Part shown: positions 1-9,534 of the stretch, in pieces
Position numbering within the stretch: position 1 is the first letter of the stretch
Layout: every line of letters starts with the position of its first letter
From: CAZNPL01 sp964574815
GTDB taxonomy: Bacteria; Planctomycetota; Phycisphaerae; UBA1845
Assembly: GCA_964574815.1 (NCBI GenBank)
Contig: CAZNPL010000014.1
Location: 1-64,000, forward strand
Direction: 5' to 3'
Length of the DNA stretch: 64,000 nt
Notes under the pieces: model-generated
Told to the model about the DNA's origin: nothing
Database searches by the model: none
The model's input: only the letters and a program-made list of their open reading frames with translations
Program-made: the position numbers and the translations under genes

Positions 1-51
1 CGCACCCCCGGGCACCGCTCAACAAGGCATTATGGTACGCTTGTTTTGGGG
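1..51. other. Window edge, no gene recognised
   Basis: This short stretch lies downstream of the stop codon of the minus-strand DUF4190-like gene. I see no convincing terminator or coding signal in it. Confidence 0.4.
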
Positions 52-726
52 CTAGGGTAACTCTTCGGATGTTTCGGGCGACCGTGCCGGGATGAGCGCG
101 TTGCCTTCCACCGAGATGTTACGAAGCTCCACCTCTGTGCCCCGGGGATTGGCGACGACCACGCCGATGTGCGCGGTTCCCTGTGCGAACTCCCCGACGA
201 GATTCACGATCCACTCCTTCGTCTCCGGGTCCAAGTCAAACGGACGTGGGGCCCTCTTGACCTCCAGGAGCGATCCGTGCGTCTTAATCACCTCATCGAG
301 CCATCTTTCGAGCTCTTCTTGCGACACGGCCTTTCGGAAGTGCTCACTTCGTTGGGCGTAGAATTCCTCGGCGACTTCGGGCACACGAACCGAGCTTGTT
401 TGCAGGACTTTCGCGGCGCGATCTGCGTAGGTGATGTTCATTCGCATGACGAAAAACGTGATCAGCACCATGCCGACCAGGAGGCTTACGACCGCGCCGA
501 TTGGAATGGCCGCCACGGCCAAGCCCATGCCGCGCCGCCGGCCGCCCCACGTGCGGATGATGCCGACGATGCCCAGTAGGATGCCGAGCGGGGCGAGGAT
601 CAGGAGGAAGGAAAGAACAAACCCGGCAACGGCCGCTAAGGACCACTTCGGCGGCGATAAAGCGTCAGGGGGAATCGCCTCGTTGCCGACAGGGGCTGGT
701 TGTGAGGGCGGGTGTGGCTCCATCAT
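52..726 (-). CDS. DUF4190-like membrane protein of unknown function
   Basis: This 224-residue protein has a Pro-rich N-terminus followed by two hydrophobic segments at about residues 28-58 and 70-95. They are joined by a short basic loop (RTWGGRRRGMG). That layout, with Gly-rich helices and a GIxxxxxG pattern, matches the small DUF4190 membrane module. The remaining 130 residues are predicted to be soluble and may be extracytoplasmic; I recognise no domain there. The gene lies 47 bp downstream of the metal ATPase on the same strand and could be co-transcribed with it. Two ATG codons stand at the start (726 and 723) and neither has a strong Shine-Dalgarno sequence. No biochemical role can be assigned; the link to metal transport is by position only. 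Confidence 0.6.
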   Translation of the reverse strand: MMEPHPPSQPAPVGNEAIPPDALSPPKWSLAAVAGFVLSFLLILAPLGILLGIVGIIRTWGGRRRGMGLAVAAIPIGAVVSLLVGMVLITFFVMRMNITYADRAAKVLQTSSVRVPEVAEEFYAQRSEHFRKAVSQEELERWLDEVIKTHGSLLEVKRAPRPFDLDPETKEWIVNLVGEFAQGTAHIGVVVANPRGTEVELRNISVEGNALIPARSPETSEELP

Positions 727-773
727 GACGGTGGATTAGACACCGACGCCCCTCGCGTGACAAGCCTGAACGA

Positions 774-2798
774 TCACGAAGCCGGCGCAGCGGCGGGCTG
801 TGCGGCGGGACCCGTCGTCGGGCGGTACGTCGGAAGCGGCGCGTGCGGCGTCAGCTCCTCGCCGAATCGCACGAGTCTGGCGCTGTTGAAGATCACGACC
901 GCGCTTGCGATTGTATGCAGGATCGCGGCCGGAATCGCCGTCAGTGCACCGGTGACGGCCAGCGGCATCACCAGAAGGATGAACGCAACGCCGAAGACCA
1001 GATTCTGCGCAATCACCCGCATTGTCTGACGCGACAGACGAACCAGGAACGGCACTCGGCTGAGGTCGTTGTTCAGAAGGGCCACGGTGGCCGAGTTGAT
1101 GGCCACGTCGCTGCCCGCAGCACCCATGGCGATGCTCAGATTGCCGGCCGCCAGTGCCGGGGCGTCGTTCACACCATCGCCGATGACGCACACGCGGTGC
1201 CCACGGCGCTTGAGATCGTCGACCAGCTTCAACTTTTCTTCGGGCAGCACTTCGGCCTGGACGTCCGTGCAACCCATCTCCGCAGCGACGCGGCGGGCCA
1301 CCGACCACTTGTCGCCGGTGACCATCGTCAGGTTCTTGATCCCAAGGTTCCCGAGCGAGCGAATCGCATCGCGGGCCTCCGGACGGGTGCGGTCCTCCAG
1401 ACCGACCCACCCGATGCAGCGGCCGTTTCGCGTGACATACAGCATGCTGAGGCCCTCGGCCTCCTGGTATTCGGGCTGACTGAGGAGGCTCATGTCGGCG
1501 CCGTGCTCCTGGAGCCATGCGCTTCGGCCGACCATGATGGTGTCGCCGTTCAGTTGGGCGACGACGCCACGGCCCATCGCCTCCTCGAATTGCGACGGAC
1601 GCTGCAGTTCCAAGTTCGCCTGGTTTGCCGTTGCGACCAGTGCCTTGGCCACCGGGTGCTTGCTCAACTGCTCGGCCGATGCGGCCGCTTGGAGCAATTC
1701 CGCCCCGTCCACGCCCGGCGCCGGCTTCATCTGGGTCAAAGAGAGTTCTCCGGTCGTCAGGGTCCCGGTCTTGTCAAAGACGATGGCGGTCAGGGACCGA
1801 GCGTATTCCAGGTTGATGACGTTCTTGACGAGGATGCCCAGCCGGGCTGCACAGCTCAGCGCCGCCACCATCGCGGTCGGCGTGGCCAACACCAGGGCAC
1901 AGGGGCAGCCGGCGACAAGAATCGCGATCGCCCGTTTCATCCCCTCGGTTTTATCGTCGGTGAAGAACAGCACGATGCCGGCGAGCATCAGGATGGTCGG
2001 CGTGTACCAACCGGCGTAGCGGTCGATCAGGCGCATCAAGGGGATCTTGGTCCGTTCCGCCTCGAGGATCAGCGACTGCACGCGGCCGAGGGTCGTTTCC
2101 TCGCCGACCTTGGTGACTCTGATGTCCATCGCCCCGGTCAGGTTGTTGGTGCCTCCAAAGACCTCGTCGCCGACGCGCTTGTCGACGGCCAGAGACTCGC
2201 CGGTGACGTTGGCCTGATTCACCGAGGATTCGCCGGAGATCACCTCGCCGTCGGCGGCGATGTTGTCTCCGGGGCGGACCCGGATCGTGTCCCCGGCTTG
2301 AAGGCGCGAGACGTGCACCAGCTCCTCGGAGCCGTCCTGATTGATTCGGTGTGCCTCCTGGGGCGAGAGCTTGACGAGCTCCGCGATGGACGCCCTGGCG
2401 CCCAGGGCCGTGCGCGTCTCAATCAGGTTGGCGATGATCATGAAGAACGCGACGATTCCGGCCAACTGGTACTGCTCGAGGGCGATGGCAGCGATCACAG
2501 CCATGGCGACGAGCTCATCCATGTGGCTCTGGCCACGGTAGAGATGGACCACCGACTGCCACACCAGCGGCAGGCCAAGCAGCACGGCTCCAATCAACGC
2601 GATTACGTCGGAGTGCGGGTTGCGAAGCTTGCCCGCGCCGTCGCGAAGGGAATCCTCGAAGAAAAACCCGCTGAGCAGAGAAGCCAGGATCAGGGTCCCG
2701 CCCAACATCGTCGCCAGCATCAAAAGACTGATTCTGCCCGTCTGGGCCTCAACGCTCTTGGGGTCTATACTGCTCGGCCGCGTTACTTCAGAGGACAT
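774..2798 (-). CDS. P1B-type heavy-metal-translocating ATPase
   Basis: This is an integral-membrane ATP-driven metal pump of 674 residues with all core motifs of the P1B family. They are the actuator TGES at about 199-202, the membrane metal-site CPC at 298-300, the phosphorylation site DKTGT at 342-346, the HP pair at 381-382 and the hinge GDGVND at 540-545. There is no N-terminal CxxC heavy-metal-associated domain. The last helix has a His (about 628) before FNSARL, where Zn/Cd pumps usually carry Asp and Cu pumps carry MxxSS, so the metal cannot be assigned from motifs. The C-terminus ends in a Pro/Ala-rich tail. An upstream GGAG supports the ATG at 2798. It is not KdpB, because the CPC and HP motifs are P1B hallmarks. 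The family role, metal export or delivery, is well established. Confidence 0.93.
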   Translation of the reverse strand: MSSEVTRPSSIDPKSVEAQTGRISLLMLATMLGGTLILASLLSGFFFEDSLRDGAGKLRNPHSDVIALIGAVLLGLPLVWQSVVHLYRGQSHMDELVAMAVIAAIALEQYQLAGIVAFFMIIANLIETRTALGARASIAELVKLSPQEAHRINQDGSEELVHVSRLQAGDTIRVRPGDNIAADGEVISGESSVNQANVTGESLAVDKRVGDEVFGGTNNLTGAMDIRVTKVGEETTLGRVQSLILEAERTKIPLMRLIDRYAGWYTPTILMLAGIVLFFTDDKTEGMKRAIAILVAGCPCALVLATPTAMVAALSCAARLGILVKNVINLEYARSLTAIVFDKTGTLTTGELSLTQMKPAPGVDGAELLQAAASAEQLSKHPVAKALVATANQANLELQRPSQFEEAMGRGVVAQLNGDTIMVGRSAWLQEHGADMSLLSQPEYQEAEGLSMLYVTRNGRCIGWVGLEDRTRPEARDAIRSLGNLGIKNLTMVTGDKWSVARRVAAEMGCTDVQAEVLPEEKLKLVDDLKRRGHRVCVIGDGVNDAPALAAGNLSIAMGAAGSDVAINSATVALLNNDLSRVPFLVRLSRQTMRVIAQNLVFGVAFILLVMPLAVTGALTAIPAAILHTIASAVVIFNSARLVRFGEELTPHAPLPTYRPTTGPAAQPAAAPAS

Positions 2799-2955
2799 TC
2801 CAAACTCCGCGATTCCTAACTCGCCTGGATTATCAACCGTCAGTGGATGATGGACGGTATCCCTTAACCGCCCCTCGGGCGGGGGTCAAGTGAGTCGGCA
2901 CGCGCCCAGCGCACGCCGATGCGGCGCCCAGTCACATGATCTTCTACGCTGGAAA

Positions 2956-2982
2956 GACCCCCTTGGTTCGCCCAAGGGGGTC
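2956..2982 (-). terminator. Rho-independent terminator-like hairpin
   Basis: A perfect 11-bp stem (GACCCCCTTGG pairing with CCAAGGGGGTC) surrounds a 5-nt loop. On the minus strand it is followed by TTT and lies about 45 bp beyond the stop codon of the FG-GAP lipoprotein gene, so it most likely ends that transcript. A GTTTT run on the other side means it could also work on the plus strand. Confidence 0.8.
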
Positions 2983-3026
2983 GTTTTATGCGCGGGATTT
3001 GGGCGGACAGCCGGCCACGGTTTCCG

Positions 3027-6000
3027 TTACGACCGGCCTACGTTGTTCCCGTAGATGATGTAGATGTCGCCCTGGTCGATCCGCCGGCCGGTTTCGTTCG
3101 GCGACCCGTCACCCTGGGGGAAGTCTTCGTCGAGCAGATCGGCCTTGCTGGCACCAATCGCGATGTCGCCGAAACCGTCCCCGTTGATGTCACCGATGAA
3201 GCCGACGAACTCGACCGGCGCCTCGTTGGGAGCGCCGGCCTCATATGGGCTCAGGAAAATCAGGCCAGGCACGCGGTCGCCGATTTCCGACAATTCGATG
3301 GGCGTCTCCTGATTCTCGAGATGGGGTCCGCCATAGATCAGGTAGACCACACCCATCCGGAGGCGGCCGTTGGCATCGACACGGAACTCTCCCGGCGCGC
3401 TGATCAGGATGTCGCCGAAGCCGTCCTTGTCGAAATCACCGGCGGAGCTGATGTCGAAGCCGGCGCGGTCCCCGGCACTCGTACCGTAGAACACGACGCC
3501 GCCGAGCTCGTTCGTCCCGACCTGACTCATGACCCGGTCACCTTGGCGGTTCACGCCGCCGAAGATGACGCCGATGTAGCCGTTGTCGGTGGGGCAGCAT
3601 TCCCGCTGAGTGCCACCGCCCACGAAGCAGAAGAACACGTCACGGTCGGCATCATCGACGATGCGATCGTTGTTGTAGTCGAAGTTCTTGCACACGTCGT
3701 CCAGGAACACCTCGCGCTGGGCGGTGCAGGAGTTCAGAAACGCCGGGTCCATCGCACCCTCGAACTCCGGATCCACGCACTCCGGCGGAGGTACGATGAA
3801 ATCGGCAGCCGGTGCGGAAAACAGAACGTCGTCGATCCCGTCGCCGTTGACGTCCGACACCGGCTCCTGCTTCCAGCCGACCTGATCGCCCGGCTTCTCT
3901 CCTCGAATTCGAAGCATGGGCGGGCGTGTCAACGGATCGTTCGCGTCGGCCAGGCGCACGTCGCCAACCGGCGATCGGCCATAGATGATGTACATCGCAC
4001 CTGTATCCTGCACCGTCTCCGAAGCGTCATTGAGCGGCGCTCCGCACATGAGATCGGGAATCGAGTCGAGGTTGAAATCGCCCGGCGAACGGGCACCGCC
4101 GAGGTGGTCTTCGATATCCTCGGCAAAGATTTCCCACGTGCCGTCGATGTGTTGGAATCCGCAACGCGACGTCCCGGGAACTCCGCAGTCGCCCGGGTCG
4201 ATGCAGTCCGGGTCTTCGCTCTGGTCGTCGGGCCACGGTATAATCGTGGTGCCGGCTCCGGCTCCGGTCTTGTCCCGAAAACTGTCATCGTCGTAATCGC
4301 GGCCGGGTATAACCGTAATGCTTCCGAGATGGCCGCCGTTCTGCCGCGCCCACCAGTGCGTCGAGCTGGGGATCTGGTCGAAGCGCGCGTGGTCGAGCTC
4401 GTTCTCAGGCGAAGAGATAACCAGCTCCGGCAAGCCGTCGAGATTCACGTCGGGCATCCATGCCACGGACATGCCGAACAACCCCTCGAGCGGAGGTTGC
4501 TGCAAGTTCAAATGATCGAAGAAGTCGTAGCCGCCCGACGCCTGGAACCGGGCCCCGGCGATTCGGTCGTCTTCGTCACCGACGGCTTGCGCCCCGGCGT
4601 CGATGTTAAACCCGAGTGAGTCGGTGGGACGCATTCCCACCAGCTCCAGCGAAACGACCGTGTCAGCGAGGCGGTTCGCGTCAATGGGCCCCGCGGCGTC
4701 ACGGTTCGTGCTTGAAAGTAGGGGAACGAATCCGCCGGCGTCGAGCTTGCGCTCGTTGCATCCGGCGTCACCATCCTCCTGATCGGCGAAGTTGTTGGCG
4801 TACGGGTCCGGATAGCAGCCGAGCGGCCCTCCCACCAGCACACGCTGATAGCCTATCTGGAGGGTAGGCCGCTGTCGAACGTCTCCAAATTCCTTGGAAG
4901 CGATACTCGCCTCGTCCTCCGCGTCCTCGTCCTGTTCAGCGTCCCCGGGGACGATAATCAGGCGGATCTCGTTGCCCGGGACCAGACCGAACAGCAGACG
5001 TTGCATGATGCCGCTCACGTCCACGTTGACGGTGTTGCCGGAATTCTCCGCATTGATGGACGCGAGTTCCTCTTCGTCGTAATCCTCTCCCTCAATCGGC
5101 TCGCCGAATGAGGCGAACGTCTCGGTCGCTTCGTCGAAATCCGTGAAGAGTTCGTGAACCGTGCCCGGTCCCCCTTCCTCCAGGACCGTCAGCGTAATCG
5201 TGCCGTCAATGTCCCCGATGGTCTCCGGCCTGTCCTCCGGAGGAAACGTATCGAGGATATCAGCGAACTTGATCAGCCCCCATTTTCGTCCGCCGGGGCC
5301 GTCCACCCATTGGATCGGCGAGGAACGGAAGTTCGCATTGGGGGTCCCGCTGAAGATTACGGTGTCTTCGCCGCCCACGTAGGTGAAGTTAATGATCTCG
5401 TCATCGGGCTCGGCCTCGATCACGATCTCCGACTCGTCGCGGCCGGCGACCAACGTAATCTGCACGTCGAGCGTCTCGTCCTCCTCGGGGGCGTCATCGC
5501 CCGGGTCGTCATCGCGGGTCGTGAAGTAACCGTCCACGTGCGGGAGACCGAAGACCAGCTCAGGCCTGTCGTCTCCGTCCAGGTCCGGAATGATCGAGAC
5601 ATCGGTGATTCCCTCTGTCCTGGGGTCGTTGACCCTGATGAGGCCGGGGCCGCAACTTCGCCAGTTTGCCGGTCCACGGGGCCGGGGCGCCTCGACGATG
5701 AATCCGGGAATCGACTTCGCCGTGCTGTTCACGTTGATCGTGCCACCGAAGCGCTGCCCTTGCTGGCCGTAGATGACGTAGGCCTCGCCAATGTTCCCGA
5801 AGTTGCGAGGGTTGCCGAACCGCGCCACCAGGCAGAAATCGTCGATCCCGTCGAGATCGAAATCGCGAATGTTCACCATTCGCGTTCCGAGATTGGAGCC
5901 GGGATTGAACCCCACGATCCTCGCGCCGGCGGACAGCCTGCCAACCAACCCCAGGTCGACGAATTCTCCCAGGTCCTTGGACACGGCGCGGACGACGTTG

Positions 6001-6914
6001 AGCGTTCCCGCCGCATAGGAGTGCACGGGCGGATTCTGTCCATCCGTGATCGTGGCTCGAATAAAGTACGGTGCGCCGCCGGAACGAGGTGGAATCTGCT
6101 CCACGTCAACGGTGATGGGGAAATCGCGGCGCGTCGGATCGCCCTGCGTGATATCCTCTGGACCTACCAGCCGGATGATTTCGTTCGGGTCCGGCGCCAC
6201 GACGTCGTCGTTCAGAGGGTCATTATCGAGATCCAGCACAATGTAAAGCGTTGCGGTGCTGTCTACGTCATACGGTTCATCGACGATCGGGCCAAGCGTT
6301 GGGTCCAAATTGGGGTCACGAACCGTCGGCTGCACGGCGATGTTGACGACATCGTCCTGAGAGACAGAGAGATTGAACGCCGGGTCGCGTACAAACACCT
6401 GGGGGGGCAGGTTCGAGATGGAGGTCCCGCCGGGCTGAACGATGCGAATCACGACTTCGCCGAGTCCGGCCGTGCGATTGATCGCCAGCGCCGTCACCGG
6501 CGGATTGATGCCGTCGTCGATGGTTCCCCGAAGATTGTAACTGCCGAACGGAATCAACTCGGTGTTGATCGTAAAGCGATCAACGTCTGAATCCTCCGAA
6601 ATCCCGGACACAAGCGGGATCGTGTCGTCCGGATCTTCGACACTGGCGAGGCTGAACGAGATCAGTGCTGAAGTGTCCCGGTCGGTGTCGATCCACTCGA
6701 TGACGATGCCCGCGCCGCGGCTGACGGAGATGTCCTGATCCGGCCGCAAGATGGTGAGCGTGGGCGGTTCGCTGCCTGTCGGCTCGAGTCCCTCCTTGAA
6801 GTCGGGGGAACTTATCGGCTGCGGGCAGCCCACGAGCAGGGAGATAAGGCACAAACACGTCAGTGAGCGCCACAGCGACCGACTTACTACCGCAGAAACT
6901 TCATTGAAACTCAT
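3027..6914 (-). CDS. Giant FG-GAP (integrin-alpha-like) lipoprotein with inserted DNRLRE/CBM96-like domain
   Basis: This 1295-residue protein starts with a lipoprotein signal (LISLLVGC, lipidated Cys at about 30), so it should be anchored in the cell envelope. Residues 50-310 look like repeated Ig-like beta domains with PPV and DGxNPPV strands. From about 345 on there are at least seven Ca-binding FG-GAP repeats with the D-x-[DN]-x-D-G-x-x-D pattern, at about 351, 444, 880, 960, 1020, 1170 and 1255, consistent with an integrin-type beta-propeller. Between repeats two and three, about 515-690, lies a segment resembling DNRLRE/CBM96 domains (GLIKFADI, VNVDVSGIMQRLLFG, RPTLQIGY). A dockerin-like Cys-rich piece sits near 1100. 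The start at 6914 is backed by GGAG eight bases upstream. The likely role is surface adhesion or glycan binding; the ligand is unknown. Confidence 0.85.
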   Translation of the reverse strand: MSFNEVSAVVSRSLWRSLTCLCLISLLVGCPQPISSPDFKEGLEPTGSEPPTLTILRPDQDISVSRGAGIVIEWIDTDRDTSALISFSLASVEDPDDTIPLVSGISEDSDVDRFTINTELIPFGSYNLRGTIDDGINPPVTALAINRTAGLGEVVIRIVQPGGTSISNLPPQVFVRDPAFNLSVSQDDVVNIAVQPTVRDPNLDPTLGPIVDEPYDVDSTATLYIVLDLDNDPLNDDVVAPDPNEIIRLVGPEDITQGDPTRRDFPITVDVEQIPPRSGGAPYFIRATITDGQNPPVHSYAAGTLNVVRAVSKDLGEFVDLGLVGRLSAGARIVGFNPGSNLGTRMVNIRDFDLDGIDDFCLVARFGNPRNFGNIGEAYVIYGQQGQRFGGTINVNSTAKSIPGFIVEAPRPRGPANWRSCGPGLIRVNDPRTEGITDVSIIPDLDGDDRPELVFGLPHVDGYFTTRDDDPGDDAPEEDETLDVQITLVAGRDESEIVIEAEPDDEIINFTYVGGEDTVIFSGTPNANFRSSPIQWVDGPGGRKWGLIKFADILDTFPPEDRPETIGDIDGTITLTVLEEGGPGTVHELFTDFDEATETFASFGEPIEGEDYDEEELASINAENSGNTVNVDVSGIMQRLLFGLVPGNEIRLIIVPGDAEQDEDAEDEASIASKEFGDVRQRPTLQIGYQRVLVGGPLGCYPDPYANNFADQEDGDAGCNERKLDAGGFVPLLSSTNRDAAGPIDANRLADTVVSLELVGMRPTDSLGFNIDAGAQAVGDEDDRIAGARFQASGGYDFFDHLNLQQPPLEGLFGMSVAWMPDVNLDGLPELVISSPENELDHARFDQIPSSTHWWARQNGGHLGSITVIPGRDYDDDSFRDKTGAGAGTTIIPWPDDQSEDPDCIDPGDCGVPGTSRCGFQHIDGTWEIFAEDIEDHLGGARSPGDFNLDSIPDLMCGAPLNDASETVQDTGAMYIIYGRSPVGDVRLADANDPLTRPPMLRIRGEKPGDQVGWKQEPVSDVNGDGIDDVLFSAPAADFIVPPPECVDPEFEGAMDPAFLNSCTAQREVFLDDVCKNFDYNNDRIVDDADRDVFFCFVGGGTQRECCPTDNGYIGVIFGGVNRQGDRVMSQVGTNELGGVVFYGTSAGDRAGFDISSAGDFDKDGFGDILISAPGEFRVDANGRLRMGVVYLIYGGPHLENQETPIELSEIGDRVPGLIFLSPYEAGAPNEAPVEFVGFIGDINGDGFGDIAIGASKADLLDEDFPQGDGSPNETGRRIDQGDIYIIYGNNVGRS

Positions 6915-7285
6915 CGACCGATCTCCGTGCCATCGAGGCGGTTGCCCACCTTGTCATCATCGCGCGAAACCGACACGCGCCGTGGCATACGTCGCCCGCG
7001 ATCGAATCAAGCACGCATCGCTCGCCTGCATGACCGTTGCCATCGGACTCGGTGGCAGGAATGCCGGAAACGCCGCCGATAAGCCGGTTCTCGCCTGGTG
7101 CGGACGCGATCCTGATCGCGGTTGAGCAATCCTAGACCGGTTCTGATTGTCCGGTCAACCCCCGCCACCGACTCCACAAATCGTAACCGCATGAGAAACG
7201 GAGACTTGCGCCGTTGCACGCCGTCAGGCGAATTCTCCCAGGCGAAGAAACGCTTCCACGAAGTCCCGGGGAACGTCCTATCGGA
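6915..7285. other. Intergenic region, nothing recognised
   Basis: This 370-bp stretch separates the FG-GAP lipoprotein from the phosphatase gene, both on the minus strand. It should contain the promoter of the FG-GAP gene near 6930-7000. I see no clear hairpin, repeat or ORF with coding character. Confidence 0.4.
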
Positions 7286-8902
7286 TCAAGGCAGCCGAAT
7301 GGCGATCATTGTGATATCGTCACTCTGTTGAGCGTCGCGGCAGAACCCGGCGATCGCCTTACGCATCCGCTTGATCAGCAGCGCGGGCTCGGCTTCCGAA
7401 TTGGCGACCAGGACCTCGTACATTCTCTCCTCCCCGAACTGCTCCCCGACGGCGTTCATCGCCTCCACCACACCGTCCGTATAACAGAACAGAGCCCAGC
7501 CGCCTGAGCCCACCTCGACGTTGATGGCTCTGTACTCTGCGCCCGGTTCGATTCCCAGCGGATACTCCGGATCCAGATCAGTTGACACCGGTCTCGCCTG
7601 ACCTCCCGTCATAACAACCGGGAGGTGATGGCCGGCCGTGGCGCAAGTGAGGCGGCGGGCCGCGAGATCGAGCAGGCCGGCGAAGCACGTCGCGAATTTG
7701 GAGACGTCTGTGTTCTCGTAAAGCAACGTGTTCCAGCGGGTCATCGCCACTCCGAGATCCTCGCAATCGCGCAATGTCATGCGGACCGCAGCCTGCAGAT
7801 TGGACATCAGAAGCGAAGCGGCGACGCCCTTGCCTGATACGTCCGCCACTACGAAACCGAGCTTGCCATCCGGCCTCTCGATAATGTCGTAGTAGTCGCC
7901 GCTGACCAGGCGTCCCGGCTCGTTGAACCCTGCGATGCTGACGCCGGATCGCTGGGGCATTTCCGCCGGGAACAACCGCTGCTGGATCTCGCGGGCCACG
8001 CCCAGTTCGGCTTCCATGGCCAGCTTCGACTTCTGCTCCTCGAGCAACTCTGCGTTGACCAGCCCGATGGTCACCTGGCGTCCGAGGGCGGCGAGGAAAT
8101 CGACGTCCTCCCTGGAATAGACGGTGCCGGTGCTGGTGCGATCGCCATAGATGACCCCCAGCGTCTCTTCTTCACGCTTGAGGGGAACGCACATCGCGGA
8201 ACGGATGCCGTGCTGAACCATACTTACAGTCGGGTCGATCGGTCCGCCGCCCTCGGTGAAGATGGCACGCTCTCCGTGATCGAGGGCGCGCCCCAGGATC
8301 GAACGGCTGATCGTCAGCTCTCCGCCCGTTCCGCGAAGGTTGCGCACGACGGGCCAGTCCAGCCCGCGGCCGGGCCGTTTTCTCACGCCGATGGCGCCTC
8401 GCTCGAAGCGTAGCGTTTCGAAGCAGATGTTGAGGGCATCGTCCAGCAGTGCGTCTCGATCGCGAAGCGTCGTCAGCCGCTCGCTCAAATCGTAAAGCAG
8501 GTGCAGCCGCCGTTCGGTCAATTGCAGGGCATGGCTGCGCGAGGAGTAATGATGCGTCGTGTCGTCGCGGGATCCCGTATCGGCCACGACCACCGTGCTG
8601 GGCCGCTCCTGTTCGGGCCGATCGAGAAAGCGCGCCTCCACCGATCCGATCAGGATTTCGTCAAGGTGATGCAGCTCGGACACCTGTACCTGACGGTTGT
8701 TGACGATGGTCCCGTTCTTGCTGCCGAGATCTTCAATCAGATAACGCCCATTGTCCCAACGCACGCGTACGTGGCGGCGCGACGCGCTCGAGTCGTCCAG
8801 CGCAATGTCGCAGGCCGGGTCACGCCCGATCAACTGCATCTGCCGGCCCAGTTCGTGTCGCTGGGTTCGACCGTCGGACAATGTGAAGATCAGTTCGGCC
8901 AT
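7286..8902 (-). CDS. FHA-GAF-PP2C (SpoIIE/RsbU-type) serine phosphatase
   Basis: This 538-residue cytoplasmic signalling protein has three domains. An FHA domain fills about 1-95 and keeps the phosphothreonine-binding pattern GRDPxCDIxLDDxxxSRRHxRV...DLGSKNGT. A GAF sensor domain follows at about 135-290. A PP2C phosphatase of the SpoIIE/RsbU type occupies about 310-538, with the metal-binding stretches SGDYYDI and ADVSGKG and the late CYTDGVVEA and DDITM motifs. By family knowledge such enzymes dephosphorylate anti-sigma-factor antagonists or similar regulators. The FHA domain suggests recruitment by a threonine-phosphorylated partner. A TTG lies directly before the ATG chosen here, and no strong Shine-Dalgarno was seen. 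No partner-switching genes are nearby, so the target is unknown. Confidence 0.92.
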   Translation of the reverse strand: MAELIFTLSDGRTQRHELGRQMQLIGRDPACDIALDDSSASRRHVRVRWDNGRYLIEDLGSKNGTIVNNRQVQVSELHHLDEILIGSVEARFLDRPEQERPSTVVVADTGSRDDTTHHYSSRSHALQLTERRLHLLYDLSERLTTLRDRDALLDDALNICFETLRFERGAIGVRKRPGRGLDWPVVRNLRGTGGELTISRSILGRALDHGERAIFTEGGGPIDPTVSMVQHGIRSAMCVPLKREEETLGVIYGDRTSTGTVYSREDVDFLAALGRQVTIGLVNAELLEEQKSKLAMEAELGVAREIQQRLFPAEMPQRSGVSIAGFNEPGRLVSGDYYDIIERPDGKLGFVVADVSGKGVAASLLMSNLQAAVRMTLRDCEDLGVAMTRWNTLLYENTDVSKFATCFAGLLDLAARRLTCATAGHHLPVVMTGGQARPVSTDLDPEYPLGIEPGAEYRAINVEVGSGGWALFCYTDGVVEAMNAVGEQFGEERMYEVLVANSEAEPALLIKRMRKAIAGFCRDAQQSDDITMIAIRLP

Positions 8903-8959
8903 CAATCAAACCGGTTACACGATCCCCCGCCGGTGGCGCCTGCCGGCGGCTCAGCCAGC

Positions 8960-9265
8960 CTATGGCCCGGGCGCGTTCTTGGAGTCGCAGGAGCAGACGA
9001 ATTCGCCGCATCCGGGACAGCCGGAACCATACTTCTGTGTGACGGCCTCGGTGAGGTCCACGCCCTCGACATTCGCGAGCGTCACCAGCCACGCCAGAAC
9101 ATCGGCGAATTCGCCGGCCTTTTCCTCGCGGCTGCCCTCCGCCAGCGCCGCCGCCAATTCCCCGATCTCTTCCACCAGCCATAGAAACGTGCCGGGCGAT
9201 CCGCGCGCACGATCCTTGGCGGAGTACATCCGCTCGATCAGATCCTGGAACTCCTTGAGCGTCAT
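8960..9265 (-). CDS. MazG-like nucleotide pyrophosphohydrolase with Cys-rich tail
   Basis: This 101-residue protein is an all-alpha NTP pyrophosphohydrolase domain of the MazG type. The paired Mg-binding motifs are visible as EEIGEL (about 33-38) and EFADVLAW (about 53-60). The C-terminus carries CPGCGEFVCSC, a compact CxxC...CxC site likely to bind zinc; comparable tails are known from archaeal MazG-like proteins. The family hydrolyses (d)NTPs to the monophosphate and pyrophosphate and is often a housecleaning enzyme. A GTG codon directly precedes the ATG, and GGAG with a 6-nt spacer favours the ATG at 9265. It lies 57 bp upstream of the FHA-GAF-PP2C gene's start on the same strand and may be co-transcribed. 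The exact nucleotide substrate is unknown. Confidence 0.85.
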   Translation of the reverse strand: MTLKEFQDLIERMYSAKDRARGSPGTFLWLVEEIGELAAALAEGSREEKAGEFADVLAWLVTLANVEGVDLTEAVTQKYGSGCPGCGEFVCSCDSKNAPGP

Positions 9266-9534
9266 CACGCACTCCAGCGTCGAGACTGGACCTTCGAGCA
9301 GTCTAACGATCTTACAGGATTATACCGAAATCGCGGAACCCCGCACTGATCGGCCTCAACGGCGAAGTATCGCATTGAACGTCCCGATCGAAGCTCTTCA
9401 ACACAGCGGTGGCCGCCGGTGAGGATGGTCCTCGCGAATACCACATGGCGGTAGTGCGGCCTCGCCGACGCAGAGTATACTGCCGTGAACGTTTGCGCAC
9501 ACAGGTGGAATTGTCTGATCCTGGAGACCCGGAA

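Noticed and set aside
774..2798. P-type ATPase as KdpB.
   Set aside because: It has CPC and HP motifs of metal pumps, and no kdpA or kdpC is next to it.
843..2819. Plus-strand 658-codon frame.
   Set aside because: Shadow of the P1B ATPase on the opposite strand; no ribosome site, family or sensible composition.
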